A stretch of 64,000 nucleotides of DNA, taken from Pseudoalteromonas arabiensis. Lineage in GTDB: Bacteria; Pseudomonadota; Gammaproteobacteria; Enterobacterales; Alteromonadaceae. Shown piece by piece: positions 18,042 through 28,481 of this stretch (its first letter is position 1; every line of letters begins with the position of its first letter). The notes beneath the pieces were generated by a model. That model saw only the letters and a program-made list of their open reading frames with translations. It did no database searches and was not told where the DNA came from. The stretch is from the NCBI RefSeq assembly GCF_001550155.1, contig NZ_LRUF01000007.1, positions 1-64,000 of the forward strand, read 5' to 3'. Both the position numbers and the translations under genes were made by a program.

Positions 18042-19694
18042 ATGTCTCGTTATACGTTGGGATTAGACTACGGGTCAGACTCGGTAAGAGCATTACTCGT
18101 TGATGTTGCGACTGGTGAAGAACTTGCCAGCCATTTAGTAAACTACCCGCGCTGGGCACAAGGTTTATATTGTGACCCAAGTAAGGATCAGTTTCGTCAG
18201 CATCCACAAGACTATATTGATAGCCTTATAGAAGTAGTGAATGGTCTTTGGTCACAAGTTCCAGCAGGTACCGCAGACAACGTAGTGGGTATGAGCTTTG
18301 ATACGACAGGCTCAACGCCTGTGGCGATTAATAGTCAAGGTACACCACTGGCATTGACTGAAGAATTTGCAGAAAACCCAAATGCAATGTTCATTTTGTG
18401 GAAAGACCATACGTCTATTAAAGAAGCAAATGAAATCACGTGCGCTGCAACTAACAACGATGTGAACTACCTGTCACACATGGGCGGTATCTACTCTTCT
18501 GAGTGGTACTGGGCCAAAGCATTACATATTTTCCGCGTTGATAGCAGTGTTAAAGCAGCCACTTATTCATGGGTTGAGCATTGCGATTGGATGACCGCGC
18601 TCATGTGCGGCACAACACACCCTGAAGCATTAAAGCTAGGGCGTTGTGCAACGGGCCACAAACAAATGTGGAACGAGCAGTGGGGCGGTTTCCCACCAAA
18701 CAGCTTTTTCAGCAATATCGATCCACTATTAGATGGTGTTGTTGATACGCTAAATGCAACCACAGAGCCAAGCGACCAAGTTGCGGGCAACTTAACTGCT
18801 GAGTGGGCCGAGAAGCTTGGTTTACCACAAGGCATTGTTGTTGGTTACGGTGCATTTGATTGTCACATGGGGGCAGTAGCAGCCAATGTTCGCCCTGGTG
18901 TGCTAACCAAAGTAATGGGTACCTCAACGTGTGACATCACAGTAACGTCTCAAGAGCAGCTAGGTGATACTTGCGTTAAGGGTATTTGTGGTCAAGTTGA
19001 TGGCTCAGTGATCCCTGGGTTAATTGGCTTAGAAGCGGGTCAATCTGCATTTGGTGATTTATACGCATGGTTCAAGAACTTAGTACTTTGGCCAACTCGC
19101 CAACTTACAAATCTATCTGACGCTGAGCAAGCGTTCGTTAACAAGCTAGAAGACTCAATCTTAGTTGATTTATCAAAAGCTGCGGCAGTACTGCCTGTAT
19201 CAAGCAGCGACGTAACTGCGCTTGATTGGGTAAATGGTCGTCGTACGCCAGATGCTGACCAAAGCGTTGCCATGGCATTAACAGGCTTAAAGATGGGCAC
19301 TGATGCACCTAAGTTCTTCAAAGCGCTTGTTGAAGCAACTGCCTTTGGCGCACGTGCTATCACTGAGCGCTTTCGTAGCGAAGGTGTACCAATCGAGTCA
19401 GTGGTTGTTATCGGCGGTATTTCTAAAAAATCAGACTACGTAATGCAAACCTGTGCTGATGTTTGGAACTGTCCAATCGACGTTTTAGAAAGTGAGCAAA
19501 GCTGTGCATTGGGTGCGGCAATTATGGCTGCGGTTGCTGCGGGTGAGCACGCAACAGTGGCAGATGCTCAAAAAGTGATGGCGTCGTCTGTATGTCATCA
19601 GTACTTACCAAACCCTGAGCGCGTTGCTGTGTATGACGAGCTTTATGCCAACTACCAAGCACTTGCAAGCTATGTAAACGGAGACAAAGCATGA
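18042..19694 (+). CDS. araB: L-ribulokinase
   Basis: This 550-residue FGGY-family sugar kinase phosphorylates L-ribulose with ATP in the cytoplasm. The first beta-strand phosphate motif (LGLDYGSDSVRALLVD) opens the protein. The ATPase-fold second half holds the MGTSTCDI and GGISKKSDYVMQ motifs. Length is close to E. coli AraB. AAAGGT lies before the ATG. It is the first gene of araB-araD-araA; the next gene overlaps it by 4 bp. Putative operators lie within 70 bp upstream. Confidence 0.97.
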   Translation: MSRYTLGLDYGSDSVRALLVDVATGEELASHLVNYPRWAQGLYCDPSKDQFRQHPQDYIDSLIEVVNGLWSQVPAGTADNVVGMSFDTTGSTPVAINSQGTPLALTEEFAENPNAMFILWKDHTSIKEANEITCAATNNDVNYLSHMGGIYSSEWYWAKALHIFRVDSSVKAATYSWVEHCDWMTALMCGTTHPEALKLGRCATGHKQMWNEQWGGFPPNSFFSNIDPLLDGVVDTLNATTEPSDQVAGNLTAEWAEKLGLPQGIVVGYGAFDCHMGAVAANVRPGVLTKVMGTSTCDITVTSQEQLGDTCVKGICGQVDGSVIPGLIGLEAGQSAFGDLYAWFKNLVLWPTRQLTNLSDAEQAFVNKLEDSILVDLSKAAAVLPVSSSDVTALDWVNGRRTPDADQSVAMALTGLKMGTDAPKFFKALVEATAFGARAITERFRSEGVPIESVVVIGGISKKSDYVMQTCADVWNCPIDVLESEQSCALGAAIMAAVAAGEHATVADAQKVMASSVCHQYLPNPERVAVYDELYANYQALASYVNGDKA

Positions 19695-20386
19695 GTTTTA
19701 CAGAACTAAAACGTGAAGTTTATGAAGCGAACATGGAGCTTCAGCGTCGTGGCTTAGTGATTTATACCTTTGGTAACGTATCGCAAATCGACCGCGACAA
19801 AGGCGTGATTGCGATTAAACCAAGTGGTGTATCGTACGACCAAATGAAAGCCGATGACATGGTAATCGTCGACCTTGAAAACAACATTGTTGAAGGGTCT
19901 ATGCGTCCGTCTTCTGACACTAAAACGCATGTTCATTTATATCGCCACTTCGATGCAATTGGTGGTGTAACACACACGCATTCGACCTATGCAACTGCAT
20001 GGGCGCAAGCAAAACAAAGCATTCCTTGCCTTGGCACAACTCACGCTGACTATGTACACGGTGACATCACCTGTACGCGTGAGCTAACCGATGAGCAAGT
20101 GAATGGCGATTATGAATTAGAAACCGGTATTCAAATTACTGATGCGTATCAAGACCGCGATCCGAAAGCTGCACCTATGGTGATTGTTGCGGGTCATGCG
20201 CCTTTCACGTGGGGTAAAGATGCCGCTCAGTCTGTATACCATGCCGCACTACTCGAAGAGATTGCACGCATGGCGTATTTAACACGCACTTTAGATCCAC
20301 ACGCAGCTGAACTTAAAAAAGCAGTGATGGATAAACATTATCTACGTAAGCACGGTAAAAACGCGTATTACGGTCAGAGCAAATAG
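19691..20386 (+). CDS. araD: L-ribulose-5-phosphate 4-epimerase
   Basis: This 231-residue class II aldolase-family enzyme converts L-ribulose-5-phosphate to D-xylulose-5-phosphate. The zinc ligands are visible as the HTHST pair in GGVTHTHSTYATAW and the His in VAGHAPFTWG. Length equals E. coli AraD. The ATG overlaps the araB stop (ATGA), so translation is likely coupled. It is the final step before the transketolase and transaldolase reactions encoded upstream. Confidence 0.97.
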   Translation: MSFTELKREVYEANMELQRRGLVIYTFGNVSQIDRDKGVIAIKPSGVSYDQMKADDMVIVDLENNIVEGSMRPSSDTKTHVHLYRHFDAIGGVTHTHSTYATAWAQAKQSIPCLGTTHADYVHGDITCTRELTDEQVNGDYELETGIQITDAYQDRDPKAAPMVIVAGHAPFTWGKDAAQSVYHAALLEEIARMAYLTRTLDPHAAELKKAVMDKHYLRKHGKNAYYGQSK

Positions 20387-20409
20387 CAAGAATTTAGAGG
20401 ATTATTAAC

Positions 20410-21909
20410 ATGACGACGATGACGAAAGAAGTCTGGTTTGTTACCGGCTCACAACATCTTTATGGTCCTAAGGTGTTAGAAACGGTTGCCAAAGACAGCG
20501 AAGCAATTGTAGCGGGCTTAAACAGCGAAGCGAACCTACCAGTAAACTTGGTATGTAAGCCTACCGTTAAGTCACCTGAAGAAATTCACGCTGTTTGCCA
20601 AGCGGCAAATACGGATCCTAACTGTGTTGGTTTAGTATTATGGATGCACACTTTCTCTCCTGCGAAAATGTGGATTGCTGGCCTAAGCGAATTACGTAAG
20701 CCTTGGTTACACCTTCATACTCAGTTCAATGCAGCCCTTCCTTGGTCTGACATCAACATGAATTACATGAATACGCACCAAAGTGCACACGGTGACCGTG
20801 AGTTCGGTTTCATCGGTACTGTCATGCGTAAAGAGCGTAAAGTTGTTGCGGGTCACTGGCAACGTGCTGATGTACAACAGCAGTTAGATGACTGGTGTCG
20901 TGCGGCGAAAGGTTGGGCAGAAAGCCAAACACTTAAAGTTGCGCGTTTTGGCGACAACATGCGTCAAGTTGCGGTGACTGAAGGTAACAAAGTTTCAGCA
21001 CAAATTACCTTTGGTTATGAAGTACACGCGTTTGGTGTCGCTGAGCTTGTGAAAGTGGTTGATACCATCACTGAAGAAGAAGTTGATGCGCAATTAGCGC
21101 TTTATAAGCAAGACTACGTAATTGCTGACGAAACGCTACAAGACGATTACGCAGTGAAAATGCTACGCAACGAAGCACGCTTAGAGCTTGGTATGGAGCG
21201 CTTCTTAGAGAAAGGCGGCTTTAAAGCATTCACAAACTGTTTTGAAGACTTATCAGGTCTTTCTGGTCTTCCGGGTCTTGCTACACAGCGCCTAATGTCG
21301 AAAGGCTATGGTTACGGTGGTGAGGGTGACTGGAAAACAGCTGCTATGGTTCGCATCATGAAAGTAATGGGTGAAGGCCGTGATGGCGGTTGTTCATTCA
21401 TGGAAGATTACACTTACAACATGGGTGAGACTGACCAAGTACTTGGCGCGCACATGTTAGAAGTGTGTCCTTCAATTGCAGCACAAAAACCACGTCTTGA
21501 AGTTCACCAACACACGATCGGTGTGAAATGTGATGTAGGTCGTTTATTGTTTACTGCAAAACCGGGTGCTGCAATCAACGTATCACCAATTGATATGGGT
21601 AACCGTTTCCGTATCTTAATCAACGAAGTAGACACAGTGGCTCCGCCAGCTGATTTACCTCACTTACCTGTTGCTTCAGCGCTTTGGGAACCAAAACCAA
21701 ATCTATCTGTAGCATCAGCTGCATGGATCCACGCCGGTGGTGCACACCACACTGCATACAGCCAAGCAGTAACAACCGATATGATTATCGATTTTGCTGA
21801 AATGGCTGGCGTTGAAACGATGATCATCGATAACGATACGACGATCCGTGGTTTCAAAACAGAGCTTCGTCATAACGCAGCTTACTACATGCTAAAACGT
21901 GGCCTGTAA
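20410..21909 (+). CDS. araA: L-arabinose isomerase
   Basis: This 499-residue manganese-dependent enzyme converts L-arabinose to L-ribulose. Metal and catalytic residues known from E. coli AraA are recognisable: Glu in [14 protein letters not shown], Glu in SFMEDYTYN, His in [10 protein letters not shown] and His in GGAHHTAYS. Length is normal. A GAGGAT site lies before the ATG. The order B-D-A differs from the E. coli order B-A-D. It lies 23 bp after araD in the same operon. Confidence 0.98.
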   Translation: MTTMTKEVWFVTGSQHLYGPKVLETVAKDSEAIVAGLNSEANLPVNLVCKPTVKSPEEIHAVCQAANTDPNCVGLVLWMHTFSPAKMWIAGLSELRKPWLHLHTQFNAALPWSDINMNYMNTHQSAHGDREFGFIGTVMRKERKVVAGHWQRADVQQQLDDWCRAAKGWAESQTLKVARFGDNMRQVAVTEGNKVSAQITFGYEVHAFGVAELVKVVDTITEEEVDAQLALYKQDYVIADETLQDDYAVKMLRNEARLELGMERFLEKGGFKAFTNCFEDLSGLSGLPGLATQRLMSKGYGYGGEGDWKTAAMVRIMKVMGEGRDGGCSFMEDYTYNMGETDQVLGAHMLEVCPSIAAQKPRLEVHQHTIGVKCDVGRLLFTAKPGAAINVSPIDMGNRFRILINEVDTVAPPADLPHLPVASALWEPKPNLSVASAAWIHAGGAHHTAYSQAVTTDMIIDFAEMAGVETMIIDNDTTIRGFKTELRHNAAYYMLKRGL

Positions 21910-21931
21910 GAATTAGTACTTTATGTACTAG

Positions 21932-21954
21932 AACGTGCTGTGTGTGAGCACGTT
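21932..21954 (+). terminator. Hairpin after araA
   Basis: An 8-bp stem (21932-21939 with 21947-21954) followed by six C residues rather than T. It may be an RNA stability or processing hairpin that separates araBDA from the downstream genes. Terminator function is doubtful. Confidence 0.4.
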
Positions 21955-22045
21955 CCCCCCAAATTTTGTTGTCGATTAAGCCAGTGATGAGCCACGCTCT
22001 TCGCTGGCTTATGCTATTGTGAAGCGAAACTTTTTAGGAGTAGAT

Positions 22046-22630
22046 ATGATCGATTTAAGCGCCTACCAAGGCATTATTTTTGATATGGATGGCACCTTAA
22101 TTGACTCAATGGGCAGTCACTTACAGGCATGGCAGAAAGCTTGCGAAGCCTATGGGTATCCATTCGATTACGACTACATGTACAGCTTGGGCGGCATTCC
22201 GACCGTTAAAACAATTGAAATGCTTAATGAAAAATTTGGCTTAGATCATGACCCTCTAGTTGTGGCAAAAGATAAACATCAGTTTTGGGTCGATTTACAG
22301 CACCAACCGCTAGTGATTGACGAAACCGTCGCAGTACTTGAAAAGTACCATGGTGTATTACCGATTGGGGTTGGTACAGGTGCTGATCGCGAACATGCAA
22401 TTGAGCATCTAACAGATACTAATTTAATTAATAAAATTGGTGCCTTAGTGACTGCCAGTGATGTAAGTAAAGGCAAGCCAAACCCAGAAACATTCTTAAA
22501 AGTGGCAGATCAATTAGGTGTTAAGCCAAGCCTGTGTGTGGTCTTTGAAGACACGCAAATTGGCTATCAAGCCGCGAAAAGTGCGGGAATGGATTGCATC
22601 ATGGTGAAAGACGGAAAAATCCAACTTTAG
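22046..22630 (+). CDS. HAD phosphatase, YqaB/beta-phosphoglucomutase-like
   Basis: This 194-residue haloacid-dehalogenase hydrolase has motif I IFDMDGTLIDS (nucleophile Asp and general-acid Asp), motif II VGTGAD, motif III Lys near SKGKPNPETF and motif IV VFEDTQIGYQAAKSAG. It resembles YqaB, a sugar-phosphate phosphatase. The ATG at 22046 has a good AGGAG site in front; the earlier in-frame ATG at 22019 lacks one. In this arabinose operon it may remove toxic or dead-end sugar phosphates. The substrate is unproven. Confidence 0.88.
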   Translation: MIDLSAYQGIIFDMDGTLIDSMGSHLQAWQKACEAYGYPFDYDYMYSLGGIPTVKTIEMLNEKFGLDHDPLVVAKDKHQFWVDLQHQPLVIDETVAVLEKYHGVLPIGVGTGADREHAIEHLTDTNLINKIGALVTASDVSKGKPNPETFLKVADQLGVKPSLCVVFEDTQIGYQAAKSAGMDCIMVKDGKIQL

Positions 22631-22657
22631 CGATTAAAGTTGCAATGACACCCTTAT

Positions 22658-22673
22658 TTGTATTATAAAACTA
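22658..22673 (+). promoter_or_regulatory. Putative pentose operator before the mutarotase gene
   Basis: TTGTATTATAAAACTA matches the by-eye consensus TTGTATTATAATACAA at 14 of 16 positions, the best match in the window. It lies 29 bp before the mutarotase start, so this and the next gene may have their own regulated promoter. Confidence 0.5.
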
Positions 22674-22701
22674 TAAATACAATTACAAAAAGGTTATTCA
22701 T

Positions 22702-23913
22702 ATGTCATTGCAATGTGTTTTACAAGGTTTAAAAACAACTCATCAAACAGCCAGTTCGAACACGAAAAAGTCGCGCGGGCTTTATGCATTGTTGGTGACA
22801 TGCGGGATTGCCCTTACACCAGCGTGTGCTCATCAAGGAGATAACATGACGACTTCCCCTTCAGCATCAATGACGGCTTATGGCGTACTTGCTGATCAAA
22901 CGCCAGTTAATCAAGTAACGCTGACTAACAGCAATGGTATTAGCGTTGATGTGATCAACTACGGCGGTATTATCACGCGTATTGAAACACCTGATGCAAA
23001 AGGCGAAATGGGTAATATTGTATTGGGTTTAGATAACCTAGAAGCGTACACAAAAGCAACGACTTACTACGGTGCCATCATCGGTCGCTTTGGTAACCGT
23101 ATCGCAAACGGTAAATTCACGTTAAATGGCACTGAATACCAATTAGCAACCAACGATGGTGACAACCATTTACATGGTGGTGTGCAAGGTTTCGATAAAA
23201 AAGTGTGGAACATGACACCGTTCACGACACAAAATAGCGCAGGTGTTACCTTAAGCTTAGTGAGCCCAGATGGTGACCAAGGTTACCCAGGTGAAGTAAC
23301 CACTGAAGTGACTTACACGCTAACGAACAACAACACGCTAGATATGCAGTTTATTGCCACAACAAGCAAGCCTACTATCATCAATATGACGCAACACAGC
23401 TACTTTAACCTAGCGGGTAAAGGCGACATTCTTGATCACCAAATGCAAATTAACGCAAAAGCAATTACCCCTGTCGATGGCGGCTTGATCCCAACGGGTG
23501 AGTTGATGGATGTGGCAGGCACACCGTTTGACTTCCGTACAGCTAAAGCAATTGGCCAAGATATCAAAGCAAGCAACGAACAGCTCAAACTTGGCAAAGG
23601 GTATGACCATAACTTTGTGCTTAAAGACACGCCAAGCAATGAGCTTATTGAAGCAGCGACGGTTTACGAAGCAAACTCTGGCCGTACGTTAACAGTTTAC
23701 ACAGAAGAGCCTGCGGTACAGTTTTATTCAGGTAACTTCTTAGACGGTAGTACCAAGCAAGCGTCTGGCTTAGTGCATAATTTTAGAAGTGGTTTTTGTT
23801 TAGAGCCACAGCATTTCCCTGATGCACCCAACCAGCCAACGTTCCCAAGCACAACTTTACTGCCGGGTGACGTGTATTCAACACGCATTGTGTACGAATT
23901 TGGTACAAAATAA
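22702..23913 (+). CDS. galM: Aldose 1-epimerase, lipoprotein form
   Basis: This 403-residue protein is a mutarotase, interconverting alpha and beta anomers of free sugars. Family motifs include NYGGIITRIETPD, GRFGNRIANGKF, GDNHLHGG, a catalytic His in NMTQHSYFNLAG, and a C-terminal VQFYSGNFLDG region. Unusually, an extended N-terminus carries a basic stretch, a hydrophobic segment and a lipobox-like LTPAC, so the enzyme is probably exported and lipidated. A GH43 lipoprotein gene follows 12 bp later. A periplasmic mutarotase would speed conversion of the anomer released by arabinosidases into the form the transporter takes. Confidence 0.88.
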   Translation: MSLQCVLQGLKTTHQTASSNTKKSRGLYALLVTCGIALTPACAHQGDNMTTSPSASMTAYGVLADQTPVNQVTLTNSNGISVDVINYGGIITRIETPDAKGEMGNIVLGLDNLEAYTKATTYYGAIIGRFGNRIANGKFTLNGTEYQLATNDGDNHLHGGVQGFDKKVWNMTPFTTQNSAGVTLSLVSPDGDQGYPGEVTTEVTYTLTNNNTLDMQFIATTSKPTIINMTQHSYFNLAGKGDILDHQMQINAKAITPVDGGLIPTGELMDVAGTPFDFRTAKAIGQDIKASNEQLKLGKGYDHNFVLKDTPSNELIEAATVYEANSGRTLTVYTEEPAVQFYSGNFLDGSTKQASGLVHNFRSGFCLEPQHFPDAPNQPTFPSTTLLPGDVYSTRIVYEFGTK

Positions 23914-23925
23914 AGGAACACAAAC

Positions 23926-25872
23926 GTGAAAACAACAAAGCTTAAAAACGCAATGCAAAAGGCTGGTTTAGCTAGCCTATTTGCCTTGTCGTTTGGCGCG
24001 CTGACGGGCTGTCAGACTACGGCTGAAGACAACACAGCCAAAGCAGATGTCGCAGCCACAGCAAAAGCGCCAATTCAAGATGATGGTATTTTTACCAACC
24101 CACTTTTTCCTAATGGTGCCGATCCATGGCTTGAGTATTGGGATGGTAACTATTACCTAACCACAACAACATGGACATCTGAGTTAGTGATGCGTAAATC
24201 ACCAACACTCGCGGGCCTTGCTGATGCAACACCTATCAATGTTTGGTCTGATTCAAACCCTGAACGTTGTTGTAACTTCTGGGCGTTTGAGTTCCATCGC
24301 CTAAAAGGGCCAAACGGCTACCGTTGGTACATGATGTACACAGCTGGTACTGATGGCACTTTAGATAACCAACACTTAAATGTATTAGAAAGTGCCGGTG
24401 ATGATCCTATGGGTCCATACGAATATAAGGGCGCATTAATGCCTAACGTATGGAACATCGACGGTAACTACCTAACATACAAAGACAACCTGTATGTGAT
24501 TTACTCTCAATGGCAGGGCGATCAGCAATTAAATATTATTGCTGAAATGGAAAACCCGTGGACACTGAAAGAGAACTCACCGCATACGGTGATCACGCGC
24601 CCTGAGCTAGATTGGGAAATCAGTGGCCGTAAAGTCACTGAAGGCGCTGAAATTTTACAGCACAATGGCCGTACGTTTATGACGTACTCAGCAAGCTTCT
24701 GTAATACGCCAGATTACAAACTAGGTATGCTTGAGCTTGTTGGTGACGATCCGCTTAAAGCGAGCAGCTGGAAAAAATACGACAAGCCAGTATTTGAGCG
24801 TACAGAAGAAGTGTTTGGCCCTGGCCACAACGGCTTTTTCACATCGCCAGACGGCACAGAAGATTGGTTAGTTTATCACGGTAATGATTCGGTAGAGCAC
24901 GGTTGTAGTGCGACTCGCTCATTACGCGCACAAAAATTTACTTGGAATGACGATGGCACGCCAAGCTTTGGTAAACCATTAACACCAGGCGTTGAAGTCG
25001 CACCGCCATCAGGTGAATACGGTCCACTGGTAACGCGAGTACAAGGTCAACGTTACCAATTAGTGAATGCAACAAGCGGCTTATGTTTAGACATCGCAGC
25101 TGATCCACAAGATGCACGTGCAGTTCAACGTCAGTGTGCAAGCACCAATGGTCAATGGGTTATTGATGCAACAACAGATGGTTTTGTTCGTTTAGCTAAC
25201 CGTGAAGACAGCAAGTTCTTAGAGCTTGAAAGCTGTAATGACGCAGATAACGCTAAAGTACAATCAGCAGCATGGCGCAATAACTTCTGCCAACAGTGGA
25301 AAGTAGCACCAAGTACAGATGGTAATGTCTCTATTACTAACCGTTACACAGGCAAGCCATTAGCGGTTGCTGGTTGTTCTGCCGCACAAAACCAAGCAGT
25401 TTTACAGCAAAGCGACGCAACAGCGTGTGGCGACTGGCAATTACGCCCTATGGGCAGTGTTGTCGTATTAAGCCAACAAAGTGGTAAAGCACTTAGCGTG
25501 GCTGGTACGGTTAAAGCGGGTACCAATGTTGAGCAACAAGCTTTTACGCATAAAGATGCACAGCAATGGTTCTTCACACCAACAGATACAGGCTATGTAA
25601 GCCTTAAACAAAGCGCTGATAGCGAGTTCTGTGCTGCGGTAGCTGATAATGCCTTAGTACCAGGTGCCAACGTAGAAATGGCTTCTTGTGCAGCGAAAAC
25701 AGCACAGTGGCGTATTGCTCCAGTAGAAGGTGGTGGTGTGATGCTTATCAACCGCTACACAAAACAAGCACTTGGTTTAAGTAACTGTGGTTTAGCTGAA
25801 AACACTAACTTCGCACAACAGCCTAATTTAGGTAACAAGTGCCAAGTGTTCCATCTGCGTGAACCAAATTAA
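23926..25872 (+). CDS. GH43 exo-arabinofuranosidase with ricin-type lectin domains, lipoprotein
   Basis: This 648-residue lipoprotein has its lipobox at LTGC (Cys29). A five-bladed GH43 catalytic domain spans about 55-370, with the catalytic-base Asp in NGADPWLEYW (D66) and Glu-containing motif KVTEGAEIL. It resembles GH43 subfamily 26 exo-alpha-1,5-L-arabinofuranosidases. Residues from about 375 to the end are ricin-B/CBM13-like beta-trefoil repeats, with QxW motifs (NGQW, CQQW, AQQW, TAQW) and paired Cys. It probably sits on the outer membrane, binds arabinan side chains and releases arabinose. It is in one unit with the mutarotase gene. Confidence 0.9.
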   Translation: MKTTKLKNAMQKAGLASLFALSFGALTGCQTTAEDNTAKADVAATAKAPIQDDGIFTNPLFPNGADPWLEYWDGNYYLTTTTWTSELVMRKSPTLAGLADATPINVWSDSNPERCCNFWAFEFHRLKGPNGYRWYMMYTAGTDGTLDNQHLNVLESAGDDPMGPYEYKGALMPNVWNIDGNYLTYKDNLYVIYSQWQGDQQLNIIAEMENPWTLKENSPHTVITRPELDWEISGRKVTEGAEILQHNGRTFMTYSASFCNTPDYKLGMLELVGDDPLKASSWKKYDKPVFERTEEVFGPGHNGFFTSPDGTEDWLVYHGNDSVEHGCSATRSLRAQKFTWNDDGTPSFGKPLTPGVEVAPPSGEYGPLVTRVQGQRYQLVNATSGLCLDIAADPQDARAVQRQCASTNGQWVIDATTDGFVRLANREDSKFLELESCNDADNAKVQSAAWRNNFCQQWKVAPSTDGNVSITNRYTGKPLAVAGCSAAQNQAVLQQSDATACGDWQLRPMGSVVVLSQQSGKALSVAGTVKAGTNVEQQAFTHKDAQQWFFTPTDTGYVSLKQSADSEFCAAVADNALVPGANVEMASCAAKTAQWRIAPVEGGGVMLINRYTKQALGLSNCGLAENTNFAQQPNLGNKCQVFHLREPN

Positions 25873-25898
25873 GTTATAAGTAATAAATCGACTCAACC

Positions 25899-25928
25899 AA
25901 AGCCACTTCATTTATGAGTGGCTTTTTT
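25899..25928 (+). terminator. Rho-independent terminator
   Basis: A 9-bp stem (25899-25907 with 25917-25925) with a 9-nt loop and six T (25923-25928). It ends the mutarotase/GH43 unit. Confidence 0.85.
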
Positions 25929-25938
25929 GCGCTCATTT

Positions 25939-26355
25939 TCACACCAGCGCACTAATTAATACACCTGGATCGCTGATACCGGCCTCTTTCATTGCATCTG
26001 CGATAGCTTGGCTTAGTGACATAACTTGGTTTTGTAACCCCATGACTATTTCAAGTTGTATTTCGATTTGTGTTTTAACTGCATCATCTTGTTGGTTTTC
26101 TGAGGCTTGTAGTTTTGCAAGTTGCTCTTTTGCTTGCTCAAGTTGTTCTTTTAAAAGTTCTAACTGGGCGAGCATTTTTTGAATTGCAGCTGGCAGTTCA
26201 CTCTTTTTTTCTTGCGCTTTTGTTTCTGCTGTTTGTTGTCCAGAAAGTGTTGCTCTCTCAGCAATAGAGAAACGATAGTCGGATGTAGTATCGTCTTTTG
26301 CCGTCGATTTTTGGTTATCTATGTTCAGGGCATGCGCTAACGAGTTAATATTCAT
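25939..26355 (-). CDS. FlxA-like coiled-coil protein
   Basis: A 138-residue hydrophilic protein with no signal peptide. A long Gln/Lys/Glu/Leu-rich coiled coil spans about 50-115 (PAAIQKMLAQLELLKEQLEQAKEQLAKLQASE). The arrangement matches the FlxA-like family, named after a flagellar-regulon protein of E. coli with unknown function. It is on the same strand as, and downstream of, the chemoreceptor gene 26478-28481, which fits co-expression with motility genes. The assignment is moderate because coiled coils are low in information. Confidence 0.6.
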   Translation of the reverse strand: MNINSLAHALNIDNQKSTAKDDTTSDYRFSIAERATLSGQQTAETKAQEKKSELPAAIQKMLAQLELLKEQLEQAKEQLAKLQASENQQDDAVKTQIEIQLEIVMGLQNQVMSLSQAIADAMKEAGISDPGVLISALV

Positions 26356-26442
26356 CGCGGTTAAGTATAAGTGAAGAATAAGTTAGTATCGGCAATGGGG
26401 ACTATTTCTTTAGCTTTTATTTAATGTGGCACTGGAGCTGTT

Positions 26443-26472
26443 ACCTCGATACCGACAAACTGGTATCGAGGT
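26443..26472. terminator. Hairpin downstream of the chemoreceptor gene
   Basis: An 11-bp perfect stem (26443-26453 with 26462-26472) with an 8-nt loop lies just beyond the chemoreceptor stop. T residues follow only on the plus strand, so termination of the minus-strand transcript is uncertain. Confidence 0.45.
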
Positions 26473-26477
26473 TTTGA

Positions 26478-28481
26478 TTAATCTGCTTTAAAGAAACTAA
26501 TTTGCCGTTTGAGCCCTTCGGCAAGGGTTTTTAAGTCGTCAGCAGAGCTTATTGTGCCTTGGGTGCGCGCTTCACTGTCTTTTGCAAGTTGACTTATTTG
26601 ATGAAGGTTTTGTGTTATTTCTTGTGCGACTGTGCTCTGCTGATCGGTCGCTTCAGCAATGTTACTTGAGGAGCGGGTTAATTCCCCAATACTGATGGTA
26701 ATAGACTCTAATTGCTCTCCTGTCTTTTTGCCTTCTTCTGAAGACTTAAGCCCTAGCTGCTGGCTTTGTTTCATCTTTTCTGCCGCCATGGTAACTTGGC
26801 TTTGTAGTTGCTCGATAGTTTGGCTTATTTCGACAATCGATTTTTGTGTGCGCTGAGCTAAAGTTCTGACCTCATCGGCAACAACTGCGAAGCCTCGTCC
26901 TTGTTCACCTGCTCTGGCCGCTTCAATTGCTGCATTTAGGGCTAATAAATTGGTTTGCTCAGCAATGGCATTAATAACCTCAGTCACTTTACTTATTTCA
27001 TTGCTAGCATCATTCACCTTTTCTACCGCATCATGGCTATTATTAAGTTGCTGACTAAGCAGCATTAAATCATTGATGACTTGCGTTAATTGGCTTTGTC
27101 CTGATTGGGCATCTTTATCAACTTGAAGTGTCTGGTTCGCGCCTTCAGTGGCATTATGTGCAACATCTTTTATCGAGCACGACATTTGCTCTATTGCCGT
27201 TGCAATTTGCGCGGTTTGTGCCATCATTTCATGGGCTTCTTGGCCATTTTGTTGTGCTAAGTGGTGAGCCGCTGATGCTTGTGTTTCAAGTTGTACTATT
27301 GATGTTTGTAAAGCCAGTATTAGCTTTTTAAGCTCCACAGACATTTTACTTACACTTGCTGTAATCGTTATTACTTCGTTGTCACTGGGCTGGTTAGTGG
27401 CTTCGATGTGCTGCAATAAGTCACCTTTACCTAGAGCATCAACTGTTTTGGTCAGTCTTTTAAGTGGTGCGAGTGTCCTTACTAGTCCCCAAAACAGTAA
27501 AAGGCTAATCATGATAACGCCGGCGATAGAGGCCAGTGCATTCACACGCATTAATTGCCAGCTTTCGTCATTTAGCTCATGTGCTTTTACACGGGCGAGT
27601 AGTGTCCAATTCCAGCCTTTTACTTTTTTTGCAAGTGCAAACATCGCTTCATTGTGTTGGTCGGTGTAATAGACATGTTCGTTTGAGTCGGTTTGCTCAA
27701 TCGGCAATCCTTGCAAGGTTTGCTTTGTTAACTGTTCTCCTGATTGACTATGCGGACCTACAATAATTGTGTTATTGGCATTATTGAATAGTAACAGCTT
27801 CCCTGATTCTTCTATTGTTAGATTTGCAACAGACTCTCTGAGGGCATTAAGAGAGTCGTTTATATTAAAGCCAATATAAAGTATACCTATGACCCGGTTA
27901 GTACTATTTTTAATAGGCTTATACACAGTCATGTATTCATTTCCGAAGAGTTTAGCGTACCCTTCATATTCTTCTCCCGCAATGAGCTTTTCGTAACCTG
28001 GGTGCTTGTTTCCTAGGTAAGTACCTACAGCTCGTTCGCCATTGTCTTTTTTTAATGACGTGGCAATACGGAAAAAGTCATCACCATCTCTTACAAAAAC
28101 TGTTGCATTGCCTTTTGTCAGATCTGCATAACGATCGACCATATTCATATTGTTATTAATTAACTCGCCGTTATGCGCTAATGATGGAACCTGATATTGA
28201 CCGACTTGTGTTTTTTGTTCACTTAACGTAATTGAACCAGAGTACATATCGCTAAATACATTTGCATTTCGCCGTGCAATGCCAAGTAAGCTGTTATATT
28301 GAAGTTCGAGGAGAGATGATATTTGGTTAAGGTTAGCCTTGATCGTATGTTCACTTTTATTAGTTAAAATTGTTTTAGCACTGAAATAAGATGAGGCACC
28401 AACGATGGAGAATACACATAAGGATAATATAAATGCGAGTGCACCAATTTGTTTTGCTATAGGCCAGTTCCGAAAGTTCAT
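26478..28481 (-). CDS. Methyl-accepting chemotaxis protein with Cache sensor
   Basis: This 667-residue chemoreceptor has a first membrane helix at about residues 10-32. A large periplasmic sensor (about 35-285) carries Cache_3/Cache_2-type motifs, including [34 protein letters not shown] second helix, a HAMP domain and a cytoplasmic signalling tip ([35 protein letters not shown]) follow. It passes ligand signals to CheA/CheW. The ATG at 28481 ([11 protein letters not shown]) is chosen over 28541 because the membrane helix then starts normally. Location inside the arabinan region hints at a pentose-related ligand, but nothing in the sequence proves it. Confidence 0.9.
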   Translation of the reverse strand: MNFRNWPIAKQIGALAFILSLCVFSIVGASSYFSAKTILTNKSEHTIKANLNQISSLLELQYNSLLGIARRNANVFSDMYSGSITLSEQKTQVGQYQVPSLAHNGELINNNMNMVDRYADLTKGNATVFVRDGDDFFRIATSLKKDNGERAVGTYLGNKHPGYEKLIAGEEYEGYAKLFGNEYMTVYKPIKNSTNRVIGILYIGFNINDSLNALRESVANLTIEESGKLLLFNNANNTIIVGPHSQSGEQLTKQTLQGLPIEQTDSNEHVYYTDQHNEAMFALAKKVKGWNWTLLARVKAHELNDESWQLMRVNALASIAGVIMISLLLFWGLVRTLAPLKRLTKTVDALGKGDLLQHIEATNQPSDNEVITITASVSKMSVELKKLILALQTSIVQLETQASAAHHLAQQNGQEAHEMMAQTAQIATAIEQMSCSIKDVAHNATEGANQTLQVDKDAQSGQSQLTQVINDLMLLSQQLNNSHDAVEKVNDASNEISKVTEVINAIAEQTNLLALNAAIEAARAGEQGRGFAVVADEVRTLAQRTQKSIVEISQTIEQLQSQVTMAAEKMKQSQQLGLKSSEEGKKTGEQLESITISIGELTRSSSNIAEATDQQSTVAQEITQNLHQISQLAKDSEARTQGTISSADDLKTLAEGLKRQISFFKAD

